DNA of 64,000 nt, taken from assembly GCF_012489685.1 (NCBI RefSeq), contig NC_080044.1:76308732-76372731 (forward strand), written 5' to 3'. The notes under the pieces are model-generated. The model had not been told where the DNA came from and ran no database searches. It was given only the letters and a program-made list of their open reading frames with translations. This DNA comes from Lotus japonicus (taxonomy: Eukaryota > Streptophyta > Magnoliopsida > Fabales > Fabaceae). Below, in pieces: positions 1 to 11,594 of this stretch (the first letter of the stretch is position 1; each line of letters begins with the position of its first letter). Position numbers and translations under genes: made by a program.

Positions 1-151
1 ACTAAATTTTGCCTTTATAAAAAATGGGGTGGAGTGTAGATTTTAAAAAACAATGGGGTGGAGTGTCATTCTTGCAAACCTTGAGGGGGGTGAGTGTATT
101 TTACTCAATTTAAAAAAATCATCCACTCTGTCTGTTAAGTCCACGTCTCAT
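1..151. repeat. Short tandem repeat at the window edge
   Basis: The first 80 bases hold two copies of a short unit built around AATGGGGTGGAGTGT, followed by a related G-rich stretch. It looks like the subterminal or LTR part of a transposon cut by the window edge. No coding sequence is visible and the family cannot be named. Confidence 0.4.
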
Positions 152-720
152 CTATCTCCAAATCATAATTCTCATCTCGCGGAGCATGTGCTTAAGCTCA
201 ACGCGCCAGTCCCTCCGAAGCAAAGCTCTAACGACACTATTCATCGCTGCATACACATTGAAGCGTGTCCCACCATCACACAGAAGCGACAATACCACCA
301 TGGAGTCCGATGAGACCTCCACCTGGCGAAACCCACGATCCCAACAACACTGCAACCTGAAAAGCACCGCCAACGGCTCAGCCTTAAGAATTTCAGAAAT
401 GCCGATGAACCCCAAGTACCCAAATAATCAGCGGCCCATCGCATCGCGGACCACACCACTAACCCCTGCCCGACTCGGATTCCCTAAGGAAGAGCACTCC
501 AAGCGATCCAACGCGGCTCTGCCATAGCTGGCAAGGAAGGCGAAGCCGCGCGAAGACACCTCGAAACTTCCGCCACACGGTGGAGGACCAGACGCCAAGG
601 CTCGAGCTCTTCAGTGAATACAAACTGACACCGCCAACACCAAATAAACCAAGCATGGACTAGCAACCCAACCACCTCACTACGAGGCACAATATCAATC
701 CACTCTTAAAAGGAAGAAGT
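152..720 (-). pseudogene. LINE fragment, linker and RNase H region, decayed
   Basis: Read on the minus strand, 415-152 encodes the end of a plant LINE-type RNase H domain: an SSDSMVVLSLL stretch around the catalytic Asp, then a KHMLREMR-like motif where these domains usually have HVxRExN. Upstream (690-460) is the tryptophan-rich linker normally found between the zinc-binding reverse-transcriptase domain and RNase H. The frame is broken by a TGA where a Trp (GRW-LFGYLG) is expected near 430, and by a frame change near 460. It is therefore a dead fragment. The reverse transcriptase itself is absent. Confidence 0.6.
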
Positions 721-908
721 TGTAAAAAAACCAGGGGTCAAAGACAAGCAGATATTTTGCCAAACACGTACGGACGCCTCACAGTCCCTCAAGCAATGCA
801 TCTTAAGTGCCCTTGATGGTCTTGAAGGAAGAATGTTATGATTTTATTTTTTAAAGTAGCATTTATTTTATTTGTATGTTAGCATTCTATATTTCGAGGA
901 GTTGTAAC

Positions 909-1388
909 ATATGATGCATGGGTACTTCAGTTTGGCCAACATACCTCTACTCGGTGCGTACCCGGTACCATTATTCTTGGGGTACTTCATGGGTACTTAA
1001 AAATGCATACACAATGTGTACCGAAATTTGGTTGGGTAGTTTTTTGGTATCATTTGGGTATTTTTTTGTATCTCTACTTCTATCACACATAAAAACCTAC
1101 ATACTCTACTAATATCTTCAATTTACATCAATCTATTAGTCAATTTAAGTTTTCTTTCTTACATCATGTAAAAATCTCAATTTCTTCCATTTGCTTTGTT
1201 AGTTTTGATAACAATGTATGTTTCAAAAAAAAAAGATAATAATGTAAATTTTAAGATTGTATTGTACAAATTTTCTCCTAATATGTTGAAAATATAATCT
1301 TTAAATATATATATACTAACGTACTCGTACCCATGATTTATTGAAAAATGTCGCCCCGTACCGGTACGACCGTACTCCTCCATCTTAG
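909..1388. mobile_element. Non-autonomous hAT-like element
   Basis: An insertion of about 480 bp is flanked by the 8-bp direct repeat GTTGTAAC (901-908 and 1389-1396). Copy B at about 20930 has one copy of the site and no insert. The ends form an imperfect inverted repeat (TATGATGCATGGGTAC against TAAGATGGAGGAGTAC, 12 of 16 matching). The interior is rich in GGGTAC/GTACCC motifs and has no transposase. The 8-bp duplication and TA-GATG ends fit the hAT superfamily. Confidence 0.7.
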
Positions 1389-1585
1389 GTTGTAACCAAA
1401 ACTTTGCACCAGGCCACTACCACATTTTGCTGTTTTGTCTACACTTGAAAAGTAGCATCATGTTTGTTTCATGCATTGGAAAGTTGCATGTTGTACTTGT
1501 TTTTGGAAGGCAGTGTTTGGTTTAGGAATTTTGTTTCATCATGGCTGTTTTTTATTTATTAACTAAATTCATACGTGTGTTGGAC

Positions 1586-2537
1586 AATTTTTTTTTTAGG
1601 TAAGACAAATGTTGTATTCAAACTTAGCACAAGGGGTGCTAGACTCAAATACAAAGAAAATGAAAAAGAAAAAGAAAAAATGTAGTAGCTAGGAAACTAC
1701 ACCCAAAAACAAAATATTACAACCAATCTAGAAACCTAAACACACATAAAGCATGTACCACCCACAACAAAATAACGAAACACACACACATCACCGGATT
1801 TGTTCCCCACTCAAAAAAGAATAACTAAACCCTTTCATATTTGCTTTATTCCATTGTCATGACCTCCATTTAACCAATTCCAATGCAGAAGTTCAACGAA
1901 CAGTCTCCCCTCTAAATACCAAACCATTTATGATCCTCCAAATTGTCCAAACAACAGCCAACCAAATAGACAGGACACCCAAGTGCTGAGCTTCATTCCA
2001 CCCGAATTTAAACTGCAAAAAATGAGCACGAATAGAAGCATCAACACCGTTTGAAAGTCCAACCAATTATAACACTGCTTCCATAATCCCCAAGAACTTG
2101 CGCAAGAAAAAAGAAGATGGGAGCCAGATTCCTCATTTGCCGAACAGAACCTGCACAAGACTGAATCATCATTTAAAATAATCCCGCGCCTCACCAAATT
2201 AATCATACTCGGAATGCGATCAAGAAGACACCTCCAAGCGAATGCCTGAACATTAGACGGAGCAAAAGATTTCCAAACAAGCTCGAAAGCCAAATCAGAA
2301 TCGCCCAAAACCGGTTCCTGCAAGAAAGTATATGTTGAACTCACTGTGTACATACCATTCGGGCTTGGCCCCCATGCCCAAGCATCAGGACAACCAACAG
2401 ACAGGGGAACAGAGTTAATAATTTGTAACAAAGACAAAAACCAAGCATGCTCACGCCCGCCTAACGGACGCCGCCAAGACAATTCACAATTCCACACGCT
2501 CTGCACCCATCTCCCACAATCACCAACCATAGCCCGT
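1586..2537 (-). mobile_element. 5'-truncated LINE with zf-RVT domain
   Basis: The insert is bounded by the 11-bp direct repeat GTGTGTTGGAC (1575-1585 and 2538-2548). Copy B has a single version of the site. Next to the left repeat is a T-run, which is the poly(A) tail of a minus-strand element. Reading minus from about 2530 to 1928 gives a reverse-transcriptase zinc-binding domain: SSTYTFL, VWKSFAPSNVQAFAWR, RRGI, CRFC and SHLLFSC. Long variable duplications, a poly(A) tail and 5' truncation are the signature of LINE target-primed reverse transcription. The open frame is only the C-terminal part of ORF2 and cannot act alone. Confidence 0.8.
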
Positions 2538-2974
2538 GTGTGTTGGACTATAATGTCAATTTTTTTATGGAAACCAGATGACTAACTTCCAATTCAAAGA
2601 TTTGTAACAGCTTAAGCATGTCATTAGTCATGGTTTAAGTTAAAAACGATAAATGGCTGCAGTAGTAAACTTGATATAATCAATAGAGTTGGTGATAGTT
2701 AATTAAGAATCTAAAACTTGTGTCTTGTGGAGACTGACATTTATAATTTATGCTTTCTTTCAATTCATTTCATCAATTGGTTCAGTGATATATTATTTTG
2801 AAAGGGTTTTATAATAGCACATTTGGTCTCGATTACCTTGATTGTATGAATTATGTGCCTACATTTTCTCACGCTTTGTAATCAAGGCCTAAGTGAAAAA
2901 GAAGTTGAGAGATAATTAGGGTGAAATATTTTTAGTTTAATTTAATGGGTTCTCCTAATATTATGCAACATTTT

Positions 2975-3145
2975 TAGAGTGATGTAATTTTACACCATTT
3001 ACTTTGACTGAATATAGTAGGTAACACATTTTTTTTTAAAATATATCATTAAAAATTTGTTATATATTAAAATTTGTTTAAAAAATTGTGTTAACCTGTT
3101 ATAGCATGTTAAAAAAAGTGGTGTAAAATTACATAACTCTTAAAT
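2975..3145. repeat. Small inverted-repeat (MITE-like) sequence
   Basis: The arms TGATGTAATTTTACACCA (about 2980) and TGGTGTAAAATTACATAA (about 3123) are near-perfect reverse complements about 140 bp apart. There is no coding sequence. The corresponding part of duplication copy B (near 20200-20430) is different, so this is probably a MITE gained by copy A. I could not define the target duplication. Confidence 0.45.
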
Positions 3146-3645
3146 GGTGCATATTAAGGGTCACTTATTTAATAGGAAACCTAATCCCCAAATTTTTATG
3201 AACTAATATTTTCCTGAATTGTCCTATCCATGTCAGTCATTGTTAACTCAACTCTTCCACTTCAAAACAAGCATCAACGTCATCAAAATTCAAATCAATC
3301 TCATCACTTCTGCATATTCCTAGACTGCACTGGAAATCCAAATTGCCACTTCGTATTCAATGCTCATAATAATGGACCAAAAAGAATTCAATGCTCTGAG
3401 ATAAACTCCAAACTTAAAAACAAATAGAATACAAATCGTTTCTTCTCAATTTCTCATCTTGTAGCACCCAACACTTCTTAGGTAAGTAAGTTGGCACAAG
3501 AAGAAACAATCAGGGACATTCTAAAAAAGCTATCCATGAAGCCCTTGCAGTTGCAGATCCTTTTCAATTGCTTGTCCAAAGAGTGCTCCAAGCTCTTCAC
3601 AGCTTCAAAAAATATCTTAGATAATTTACTTCCCTCCGCCCAGAG

Positions 3646-3799
3646 TGTAAAATTGGATACTCTAACCACAAATGTGAGGTAGACAATATTATTTATAATA
3701 ATGAAAGTACAGAATATGCTAAGAATATTTTGAGGCATATTACAAAATAAGTCAATAAAGAAATACCACGTAGGATATTATGCCTATTTATTTCTAACA
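3646..3799 (-). repeat. LTR (3' LTR of the scrambled Copia)
   Basis: Begins TGTAAAATTGG and ends TTTCTAACA in plus reading, that is TGTTAGAAAT to TTTTACA in element orientation. It is adjacent to a polypurine tract at about 3800-3806 and preceded by the target duplication CAGAG. Confidence 0.85.
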
Positions 3800-5351
3800 C
3801 CCCCCGTCAAGCTTAGCGTTGGATTAAGACCAACTTGAAGCTTGAATCTAAAAAGGTCAAACAACGGACGAGGCAACGCCTTAGTGAAAATATCAGCAAG
3901 CTGGAGAGAAGTTGGCACATGGCGAAATATGCACATGATTTGCTTTCTCGTGCTATGATGCTTGAGGCCAATCATGTTTCCACGCCCTTGGCTGCTGTTT
4001 CTCATCTTGTCAGTTCTGGTGAGGCTTACTCGGATCTTACGCATTATCGCTCTTTGGTTGGGGCCTTGCAGTATTTGACTATTACTCGACCTGACTTGTC
4101 CTATGCTGTTAACACAGTTAGTCAGTTCCTTCAGGCTCCGACTGTGGATCATTTTCAGGCTGTCAAACGAATTCTTATTTATGTGTGTGGCACGCAACAC
4201 TTTGGTCTTACGTTTCGCCGTACCTCTTCCCCCGCTGTTCTTGGTTATAGTGATGCAGATTGGGCTCGCTGCACGGACACTCGCCGCTCTACTTATGGCT
4301 ACGCTATTTTTCTTGGTGATAATCTTTTGTCTTGGAGTGCTAAGAAACAATCTACTGTTGCTCGCTCTAGTTGTGAATCTGAGTACCGAGCTATGGCTAC
4401 GCTATTTTTTCTTTTATCACTTTTTGTGCCACATCATCTACAGATTTGATTTCTTACTGTTTTGGCAGCAGTTTTTGTTCCTTGTTTTTTCTTTCAGAAT
4501 TTTCCGAATGGCTTCTGATGCTACTCCTCCGACTTTTTCCATGAACACTTTGGTGCATATGCTTACAGTGAAACTTAAACCAGACAACTTTCTACTATGG
4601 CGCAAACAGGTTACTGCTCTTCTCCAGAATCAGAACCTGTATGATATTGTTGACCCTACAGTTGATCCTCCGGCCGAATTTATTCAACAGACTTTTGCAC
4701 AAACGGTCACTCAACCGTTACGTAATGGTGCTCTTTCTCCAAATCCCTTTTATGCTCAGTGGCAGGTTAGAGATCGAAATGTCAACAGTTTTCTTCTTTC
4801 CTCCCTCACTGAGGAGGCCTTATCTAAGACTCTAAGTGCAACCACTGCTCGTTATGTTTGGGTTGCTTTACACTCTGCTTATGCCTCACGCAGCAAGGCA
4901 CGTGAACTACGTCTCCGTGATGAACTCCAACTCATGCGTCGTGGTTCTCTATCTGTTTCTGAGTACGGGCGAAAATTTCGCACTATCTGTGATCAGCTGG
5001 CTGCTACTGGTGTACATGTGCCTAATGATGATAAAGTTCATTGGTTTCTTCGTGGTCTTGGCCCCTCATATGCAAATTTTTCCACGGGTCAGCTTGATCA
5101 GGTACCCCTACCTCTCTTTACTGACATTCTTTGTAAGGTCGAAAGTCATGCTATTTTTCAGGCTTCTCTTGAGGAATCAGTGATCCCTCCGCCAGCTGCC
5201 TTCCATGCGAGTAATCAGCCCCGCTCTTCTGGTACTCAGTCTTCCACTAATGGCAACCGTGGAAATTCCGGTGGTGGTTCTCGGAGTGGAAATCGTGGAA
5301 ACTCTAATGGTGGATCTCGCCAGCGTCGAAATAATGGTGGCTCTGATACTA

Positions 5352-5510
5352 TGTAAGATTGGATACTCTCACCACAAATTGTGTGTGAGGTAGACAATAT
5401 TACTTATAATAATAAAAGTACAGAATATGCTAAAAATATTCTGAGGCATATTACAAAATAAGTCAATAAAGAAATATCACGTAGGATATTATGTCTATTT
5501 ATTTCTAACC
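5352..5510 (-). repeat. LTR (5' LTR of the scrambled Copia)
   Basis: Pairs with 3646-3799. The terminal base at 5510 has changed (GG for TG in element orientation). It is bordered by the primer-binding site at about 5334-5351 and by the target duplication CAGAG at 5511-5515. Confidence 0.85.
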
Positions 5511-6346
5511 CAGAGAAACCCACTTCTAATCCTTGATCGCTTTCACTGGAAGGACAATGTCTGTGGCCAGCACTTGTTTCTCCTAGATGTCAAAAGAAAA
5601 GAGCTTAAAGAACTTCACATTCCAAGGGTTACAGATTCTGACATGGGTTTTAAGGTGGTAGGTTCATGCAATGGTTTACTCTGTGTTGTTCATTATTCCT
5701 TGGATCCAAACTCTGCAATCTTCCTCTGGAACCCAGCTACATCACAAACCAAAAGGGTCCTTGAACCAGAAAACGCTTTGCTTCCTCATAAGGTGCCACC
5801 AAATTGCCCAATAGGCTTTTATTTCAGCTTTAGTGACAATGATTATCAAGTAGTGAGGCTTCACTCCTTTGGGGATGCAAAAAGTTCATGTTTAGATGAT
5901 TCTCTCAGCAAGATTAATGATGTTCAGGTTGAAAAATACTCACTGAGTACTGGATTGTGGAGAGAAATCAAATGTGATCAGCAAATAACAGTGAATGGAT
6001 GTTTGTTTTGGACAGAGAACACTGTGACAGTGGATGAAACCTTGTTTTGGGTGGCTATGGAGGTGAGTGAAAAGGTTAGCCATGAAATGATTATTTCTTT
6101 CAATTCATGTAACAATGTGGTTAGCAAGATTGAGTTGCCTGTTTCTGCTAAGAATTGTTCTGAAGTTTATAAGAAACTTGCAGTGTACAAGGGTTCTGTT
6201 TCTGTGATTATTTGCTTAGAAAGTGAAAACATGGAACAATGGTTAGAATTGTGGGTTTTTTATGCTAAATATGAAGGTGTGGACTGTGGAGTGTTGGAAC
6301 AAGTTGCAGACAATAGGAATGTTTTCAAGATTGGAGCGTCAGTGTC

Positions 6347-6606
6347 TGTTGGGAGCAATAATAGAAAGGAGAGAAGAGAGAAAGAAATATCACAGGAATT
6401 TTAACGTGGTTCGGAACACAATGTGTGTACCTACGTCCACGGCTACACTAGGTAGTAATATTTCTCTTTGGTGTGTATAATGCTTACAATGAGGTGCTTA
6501 TATATAGTAGGAGTAAGTCAACCTCCTCCTTATTCTAAGCGATGTGGGACTTACAAATAGACTACATAAGCGATGTGGGACTACAAATAGACTACATAAC
6601 ATAACA
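6347..6606 (-). repeat. 3' LTR of the Tork-like Copia
   Basis: About 260 bp, TG...CA ends in both directions. The matching 5' LTR is not in the window. It contains the tandem motif AAGCGATGTGGGACT (about 6537 and 6568). Confidence 0.75.
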
Positions 6607-6694
6607 ATTCTCCCACTTGGAGTCTAATTGTAGTAACTTCTTGTAAGCAATAAGCTAATCTGCTCTCCACCTAGTGTAGCGCCTTCGTCTTCAA

Positions 6695-9600
6695 TTATCC
6701 TCGAAGGCCAGCTAAGGCAATGCAAAGCCTCAGCTTATCAGCTGTAACAGTCTTGGTCAACATATTAGCTGGATTCTCTGATCCTAAGATCTTCAACAGA
6801 GATAATTCTTCATCATTGATAAGTTCTCTGATGAAATGATACTTCATCTGTATGTGCTTGCATCTGGAGTGAAAGACAGGATTTTTTGCAAGGCAAATAG
6901 CACTTTGACTGTCACTAAACAATGGAGGAACATCTTGTTCTTTTCCCAATTCTTTGAGAAAATTCTTCAGCCATATCATCTCCTTGGCTGCTTCTGAAAT
7001 GGCAACATATTCTGATTCAGTGGTTGAGAGAGCAACTCTATTTTGAAGTTTAGACTTCCAACTCACAGCAGTTCCTCCTAAGGTGAAAATATAACCTGTG
7101 GTGCTTTTTCCACCATCTGAGTCTCCTCCTAGATCTGCATCAGAAAACCCCTGTAAAGTGAGATCATTTCTTCTAAAGCATAGACACATTCTTGAAGAAC
7201 CCTTCAGATATCTCAGTATCCACTTTACACCTTCCCAATGCTCCTTCCCAGGATTTGACATGAATCTGCTGACAACTCCCACAGCATGTGCTATATCAGG
7301 TCTTGTACAAACCATAGCATACATCAAGCTCCCTACTGCAGATGCATAAGGAACTGTTGACATGTAACTTTCTTCTTCATCTGTTTGTGGGGACTGCTTC
7401 TTTGAAAACTTTAAGTGATTTCCCAAAGGGGTGCTTCTGGTATTGGCATCTCCAACATTGAATCTGTCCAGTAATTTTTCAACATATTTCTCTTGGGACA
7501 ACTTCAGAACACCTTCTGATCTATTTCTGGAAATCCTCATACCAAGGATTTGTTTGGCTAGACCAAGATCCTTCATCTCAAAGTTTTCTGACATCTGTTG
7601 CTTCAACCTGTTAATTTCAGTCATATTTGATCCTGCTATCAACATGTCATCAACATACAGAGCAAGAATAATATAACTGTCAGCAAATTTCTTAACATAG
7701 CAACAATGATCCATGTCACATCTATTAAAACCTGAGATGCTCATAAACTCATTAAACTTCTTGTACCACTGTCTCGGTGCCTGTTTCAGACCGTACAAGC
7801 TTTTGTGAAGCTTGCATACAAGATTCTTCGTGCCTGGAACTTCAAAACCTTCAGGTTGTGTCATATAAATCTCTTCTTCCAAATCACCATGTAGGAATGC
7901 AGTTTTAACATCTAACTGCTCCAAGTGAAGATTCTCTGCAGCTACAATACTCAGGATAACTCTTATAGTGGTCATTTTGACAACTGGAGAAAAAATCTCT
8001 GTGAAGTCAATTCCTTGCTTCTGTTGAAACCCTTTCACTACAAGTCTTGCCTTGTACCTTCTGCTGCCATCAGATTCTTCCTTCAGTCTATAGACCCATC
8101 TGTTCTGTAGAGCTTTCTTTCCTTCTGGTAACTTGGTCAAAGACCATGTTCCATTCTTCTGAAGGGACGTCATCTCGTCTTTCATTGCTAGCTCCCACTT
8201 GATAGAGTCATTCCCCTGCATGGCTTCACCAAAATATTCTGGCTCTCCAGCATCAGTTAACAACAGATAATTCAACGAAGGAGAATACCTTTGTGGTGCT
8301 TTCGGCGTTCTTGTAGATCTCCTCACTTGAGTTATAGGAGTTTCAATTACTGCTGTTGGCTCTTGTTCCTGCTCAACTTCTACCTCATCATCCTCGTTCT
8401 CGGGATTAATCTGGTTTCTTTTGGCTACATCACTTTCTGAAATTTCTTCCAATGCCACTCTTTCAGAAAGTTCCAACTGTTTACTTGAACTCATAGATTC
8501 TGCAGAAGACCTGTCTTTATAAAGCACACTTTCATTAAAAGTAACATTTCTGCTTCTAATGATTTTCCTGTTTTGTTCATCCCAAAACCTGTAGCCATAC
8601 ATATCAGACCCATAACCAATAAAGAAACATTTTATGGCCTTGGGGTCCAATTTGTCTCTCCTATCGGAGTCTATAAGAACATAAGAGACACAACCGAAGA
8701 CTTTCAAATGTGAAAGACTTACCTCCTTTCCAGACCATACCTCTTCAGGCAACTGATAATCCAAGGGAACAGATGGTCCCCGATTCATCAGGTAAGCTGC
8801 TGTATTAATGGCATCTGCCCAAAACATTTTTGGCAACCCGGACTGGATTCGCATACATCTAGCCCTTTCGTTCAAGGTCCTATTCATTCTTTCCGCGACA
8901 CCATTTTGCTCAGGTGTACCTGGTATTGTCTTGATCATTCTGATCCCATTTTCTGAACAAAACTTTTTGAACTCCTGGCTGTCATACTCCCCGCCATTAT
9001 CAGATTTCAGACTCTTAATCTTCAAGCCTGTCTGATTTTCAACTTCTGTTTTCCACCCTTTAAACACAGAAAACACATCAGATTTATTTTTGAGAAAATA
9101 AACCCATACCTTTCTTGTTGAGTCATCTATGAAGGTGACATAATAGCGTGAACCTCCAAGAGATTTCACTGGGGCTGAACCCCACACATCTGTATGCACC
9201 AATTCGAGCTTTTCTGATTTTGATTTCCTGCCTGCTTTTGAGAAGCTAACCTTTCTCTGTTTCCCCAAAATGCAATGCTCACAAACACCAAGATCAACAT
9301 GCTTCAAATTTGACACCTTACCCTTTGATGCCATGATCTTCATTCCTTTTTCACTCATGTGTCCAAGTCTTTGATGCCATATAGATGAGCTATTGACAGC
9401 TTCAGTTACTGCTATCATGTCCTCCTCTGCAACCATATAAAGGGAGCCTCGTTTCTTTCCTCGAGCTACAACCAGATTGCCTTTCGTCACCTTCCAAGCT
9501 CCACCCCCAAAAGTGGTGTGATAACCCTCATCATCCAACTGGCCTATAGAGATCAAATTTCTCTTTATTCCAGGGACATGTCTGACATTATGCAATGTCC

Positions 9601-9890
9601 AGAGAGTTCCATTAGAGGATCTGATATCAATATCACCTCTTCCCACAATATCAAGTGGTTTTCCATCTGCAAGATAAACCTTTCCAAACTTTCCACATAT
9701 ATAGTTAGATAATAATTCTTTTGAAGGAATAGTATGAAAAGATGCACCTGAATCAATAACCCATGAATCAACAGGACTATCCAAGCTGCAAATTAATGCG
9801 TCTGCTACTTCCTCAGTTGCTGCATTAGCAGATTCATCATCATCTTGCCTCTTTTGGTAATTTTTCTTCTTCCTTGGGGCTTTGCATTGA
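6695..9890 (-). CDS. Copia pol polyprotein, partial (protease-integrase-RT-RNase H)
   Basis: The frame is open from 9890 to a stop at 6695, about 1065 codons. There is no ATG at its upstream end, so it is the 3' part of a longer polyprotein. Domain order: protease with the WVIDSGASFHTIP active site; integrase zinc finger (HQRLGHMSEKGM, CEHCILGK) and the D,D,E core (HTDVWG, PEQNGVAERMNRT); reverse transcriptase with LYVDDMLIAG; RNase H with DADLGGD and TTESEYVA. Order PR-IN-RT-RH defines Copia, and the wording is closest to the Tnt1/Tork group. It acts on its own transcript in virus-like particles. With no gag or 5' LTR here it is probably silent. Confidence 0.85.
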
Positions 9891-9891
9891 T

Positions 9892-10478
9892 TGGTGAAGG
9901 ACTCACACTTGAGGGGGAGAGATTGTTGGAATCAAGTGTTAGAGTCAAGTCCCACATCGGAGAAGTCAAGGTGAGAGGGAGAGTTTATAAGAGATGTGAC
10001 CCATAAACCTAATGCCTTAAGGTTTTGGGTTAAGATGTGGTGTCCAAGATCTCCTTGGTGTCTCCTCTCGACCTTGACCCATGGGTCCTCGTCGTGTCTC
10101 TCCCCAACAAGTGGTATCAGAGCCGATGGTTGGTGGGACCATGACGGCTCCTTGTGTCGAAAGTCTTCCTAGCAGTGTGGCTAGGCAGCGAGTTCCGTTG
10201 AGCAGCGAACGACGGTACAAGGTGGATAGCTTCCGCAGACGGGAGGACCATGGGTGATGTGGTTGAAGGACTCACACTTGAGGGGGAGAGATTGTTGGAA
10301 TCAAGTGTTAGAGTCAAGTCCCACATCGGAGAAGTCAAGGTGAGAGGGAGAGTTTATAAGAGATGTGACCCATAAACCTAATGCCTTAAGGTTTTGGGTT
10401 AAGATGTGGTGTCCAAGATCTCTTTGGTGTCTCCTCTCAGCCTTGGCCCATGGGTCCTCGCCGTGACTCTCCCCAACA
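9892..10478 (+). mobile_element. Tandem TRIM (miniature LTR retrotransposon)
   Basis: Two 186-bp direct repeats (9924-10109 and 10293-10478, TGTTGGAATC to CCCCAACA, about seven differences) flank a 183-bp interior. The interior starts with the canonical initiator-Met primer site TGGTATCAGAGCC and ends with the purine tract TTGAGGGGGAGAGAT. About 31 bp of a second interior, including the same purine tract, precedes the first LTR (9893-9923), so this is part of a tandem array. There is no coding capacity. The LTR carries GTCCCACATCGG, a motif I know from other plant TRIM and LTR sequences. It would depend on enzymes from another element. Confidence 0.85.
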
Positions 10479-10597
10479 ATATCATACAGATGGACTAAAT
10501 TTGGAGAGCATGTGCTATAGTGCATGCTATGTTTTCAGTGAACCCATGGTTTGCAATTTTGATTTTTCTTGATACACATATTTAGTTTCAGATAAAA

Positions 10598-10925
10598 TTG
10601 TCATGTTCGGTAACAAATTTTGAAACAAGTCTGTGTATGAGGAAAAGGATTTTGCTTATACATGTGAGATGTGGTCTCATGCTTGATGCACACAAGCTGT
10701 TTGATGGTATTCCTAAGAGAGATGTGATTTCTTGGATGACCGTGATGGGTGGACTTGTAGGACTCTGGGAATTTCTTTGAAGCTTTTGGAGTGGTTTCAT
10801 ATGTGTGGGAAGAGTTTAATGATGGTAGACAAATTCAAGTGGGAGGAAAAATTCATTCGTGTGCTTTGAAGAAAGGAGTGGGTGGAGATAGTTTTGTTGC
10901 TTGTGCACTGATTGAAAAATTGTGG
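10598..10925 (+). pseudogene. PPR gene fragment
   Basis: The translation shows PLS-type pentatricopeptide signatures: LMLDAHKLFDGIPKRDVISW, then after a stop and frame changes WEEFNDGRQIQVGGKIHSCA and GGDSFVACALIEKL. The wording is close to the At5g50390 (EMB3141) family from memory. It covers only one to two repeats, contains a stop at about 10778, and is joined directly to the left end of a DNA transposon. It is a dispersed fragment, not a gene. Confidence 0.7.
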
Positions 10926-11324
10926 CGGTTAGTTATGTGGCTTAGAATTGTAAAACTATCTTTGCGCAATTAGTGGCGGTTACAGGCCGCTAGAAACCGA
11001 ACCCGCAATGGAATCATATTTTGCCAAAATAATTTCAAATAAAAACTTTTTCCTACAAAGGCAAATAAATAATTTAGTTAATGTTATTCATGTATATTAT
11101 ATTATATGCATTATAAACATATTATATTTGTTAAAAAAAAAACATATTATATATAGTATAATATTTATACATTTGTGTATAAAAATGATAATGTTTAATT
11201 TTTATTTAGATTTTATGATGAAATAGTTTAAGTTAAAAATGAGTAAGCAAATATTTTGCAATTACTAATATGATATTAATCTAGTGCTAGGCAAGCTAGA
11301 TTCTTGTAACGGCGAGCATAAAAT

Positions 11325-11480
11325 TAAACCCTGTGAAAATCATTTGTTGAGAGAGACCACCATTATATACCTTAACCTGTGAATGACAAAAAAAATTACG
11401 ATTATTAATGAAAAATAATGTTGTGACTATAAATAATTTAAAAATAGTTAAAATAATTCATGTATATGTTCCTTAGGTCA
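11325..11480 (+). repeat. Dispersed direct repeat, copy 1
   Basis: About 150 bp from TAAACCCTGTGAAAATCATT to CCTTAGGTCAGAGA match 13525-13680 with small indels. It lies inside the TGGCGGTT transposon while the second copy lies outside it. There is no coding sequence, and it is of unknown type. Confidence 0.6.
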
Positions 11481-11594
11481 GAGACTCGTATTGGACTATC
11501 CTCCATTGTTAGACCCGATAAGAGTAAATGTCAGTCCTAGTCATGTCTAAGGCCCTTAGTGGGCCATCCCTTCCTTTTCATGTCCAGGGTAAAA

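Larger units (their letters stand above)
3646..5510 (-). mobile_element. Scrambled non-autonomous Copia element
   Basis: LTRs of about 155 bp at 3646-3799 and 5352-5510 are flanked by the 5-bp duplication CAGAG (3641-3645, 5511-5515). A Met-tRNA-type primer site (TAGTATCAGAGCCACC, read minus) abuts the right LTR. A polypurine tract with the last RNase H residues (VPTSLQLADIFTKALP) abuts the left LTR. By these marks the element points minus. However, 3919-5333 is inverted: plus-strand RNase H (about 3919-4395) is followed by leader and gag (from 4509). Protease, integrase and reverse transcriptase are missing. The LTRs differ at about nine positions plus a 5-bp indel by my hand count. Confidence 0.8.
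800..6344 (+). repeat. Inverted segmental duplication, copy A
   Basis: This block matches the reverse complement of 18952-21029. Matching stretches are about 800-908, 1389-1585, 2538-2970, 3150-3645 and 5511-6344, in the same order as in copy B. The gaps between them are insertions absent from copy B, three of which carry exact target-site duplications. Homology starts at ATCTTAAGTGCCC near 800, which in copy B lies about 100 bases past the stop codon of the CCT1 gene. Homology ends at 6344, where a Copia LTR begins. The unit therefore carried the 3' flank of CCT1 plus the neighbouring F-box-associated gene. Confidence 0.85.
3536..6344 (+). pseudogene. F-box-associated gene copy A, split by retrotransposons
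   Basis: This is a near-identical paralogue of the intact gene at 18742-19860. The 5' part runs 3536-3645. It resumes at 5511 and can be followed to 6344, where a second Copia begins. The C-terminal 80 or so residues are not found downstream. Conserved pieces include GSCNGLLCVVHYSLDPNSA and LWNPATSQTKRVL of the F-box-associated domain. The open frame that starts at 5574 is only the surviving middle. It also carries small differences from copy B, including an extra segment around AKSSC near 5880. It cannot make a full protein. Confidence 0.85.
6347..9890 (-). mobile_element. Copia (Tork-like) retrotransposon, 5'-truncated
   Basis: A minus-strand element. The 3' LTR is 6347-6606 (TGTTGGGAGC to ATAACA in plus reading), next to a polypurine tract (AAGTGGGAGAAT, minus). 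The pol frame follows at 6695-9890. It inserted into the F-box pseudogene, whose homology stops at 6344. At 9890, just upstream of protease, a tandem TRIM begins. No gag, primer site or 5' LTR is found beyond it, so the 5' third is lost. The element is dead for autonomous movement, although pol is uninterrupted. Confidence 0.85.

Noticed and set aside
4103..5356. Single long open frame joining RNase H remnants to gag
   Set aside because: It starts in the wrong frame of the RNase H remnant; only the part from the ATG at 4509 is gag, and the whole lies in a scrambled Copia.
9518..9771. Overlapping short frames on both strands inside the Copia pol region
   Set aside because: They are shadows of the minus-strand pol frame.
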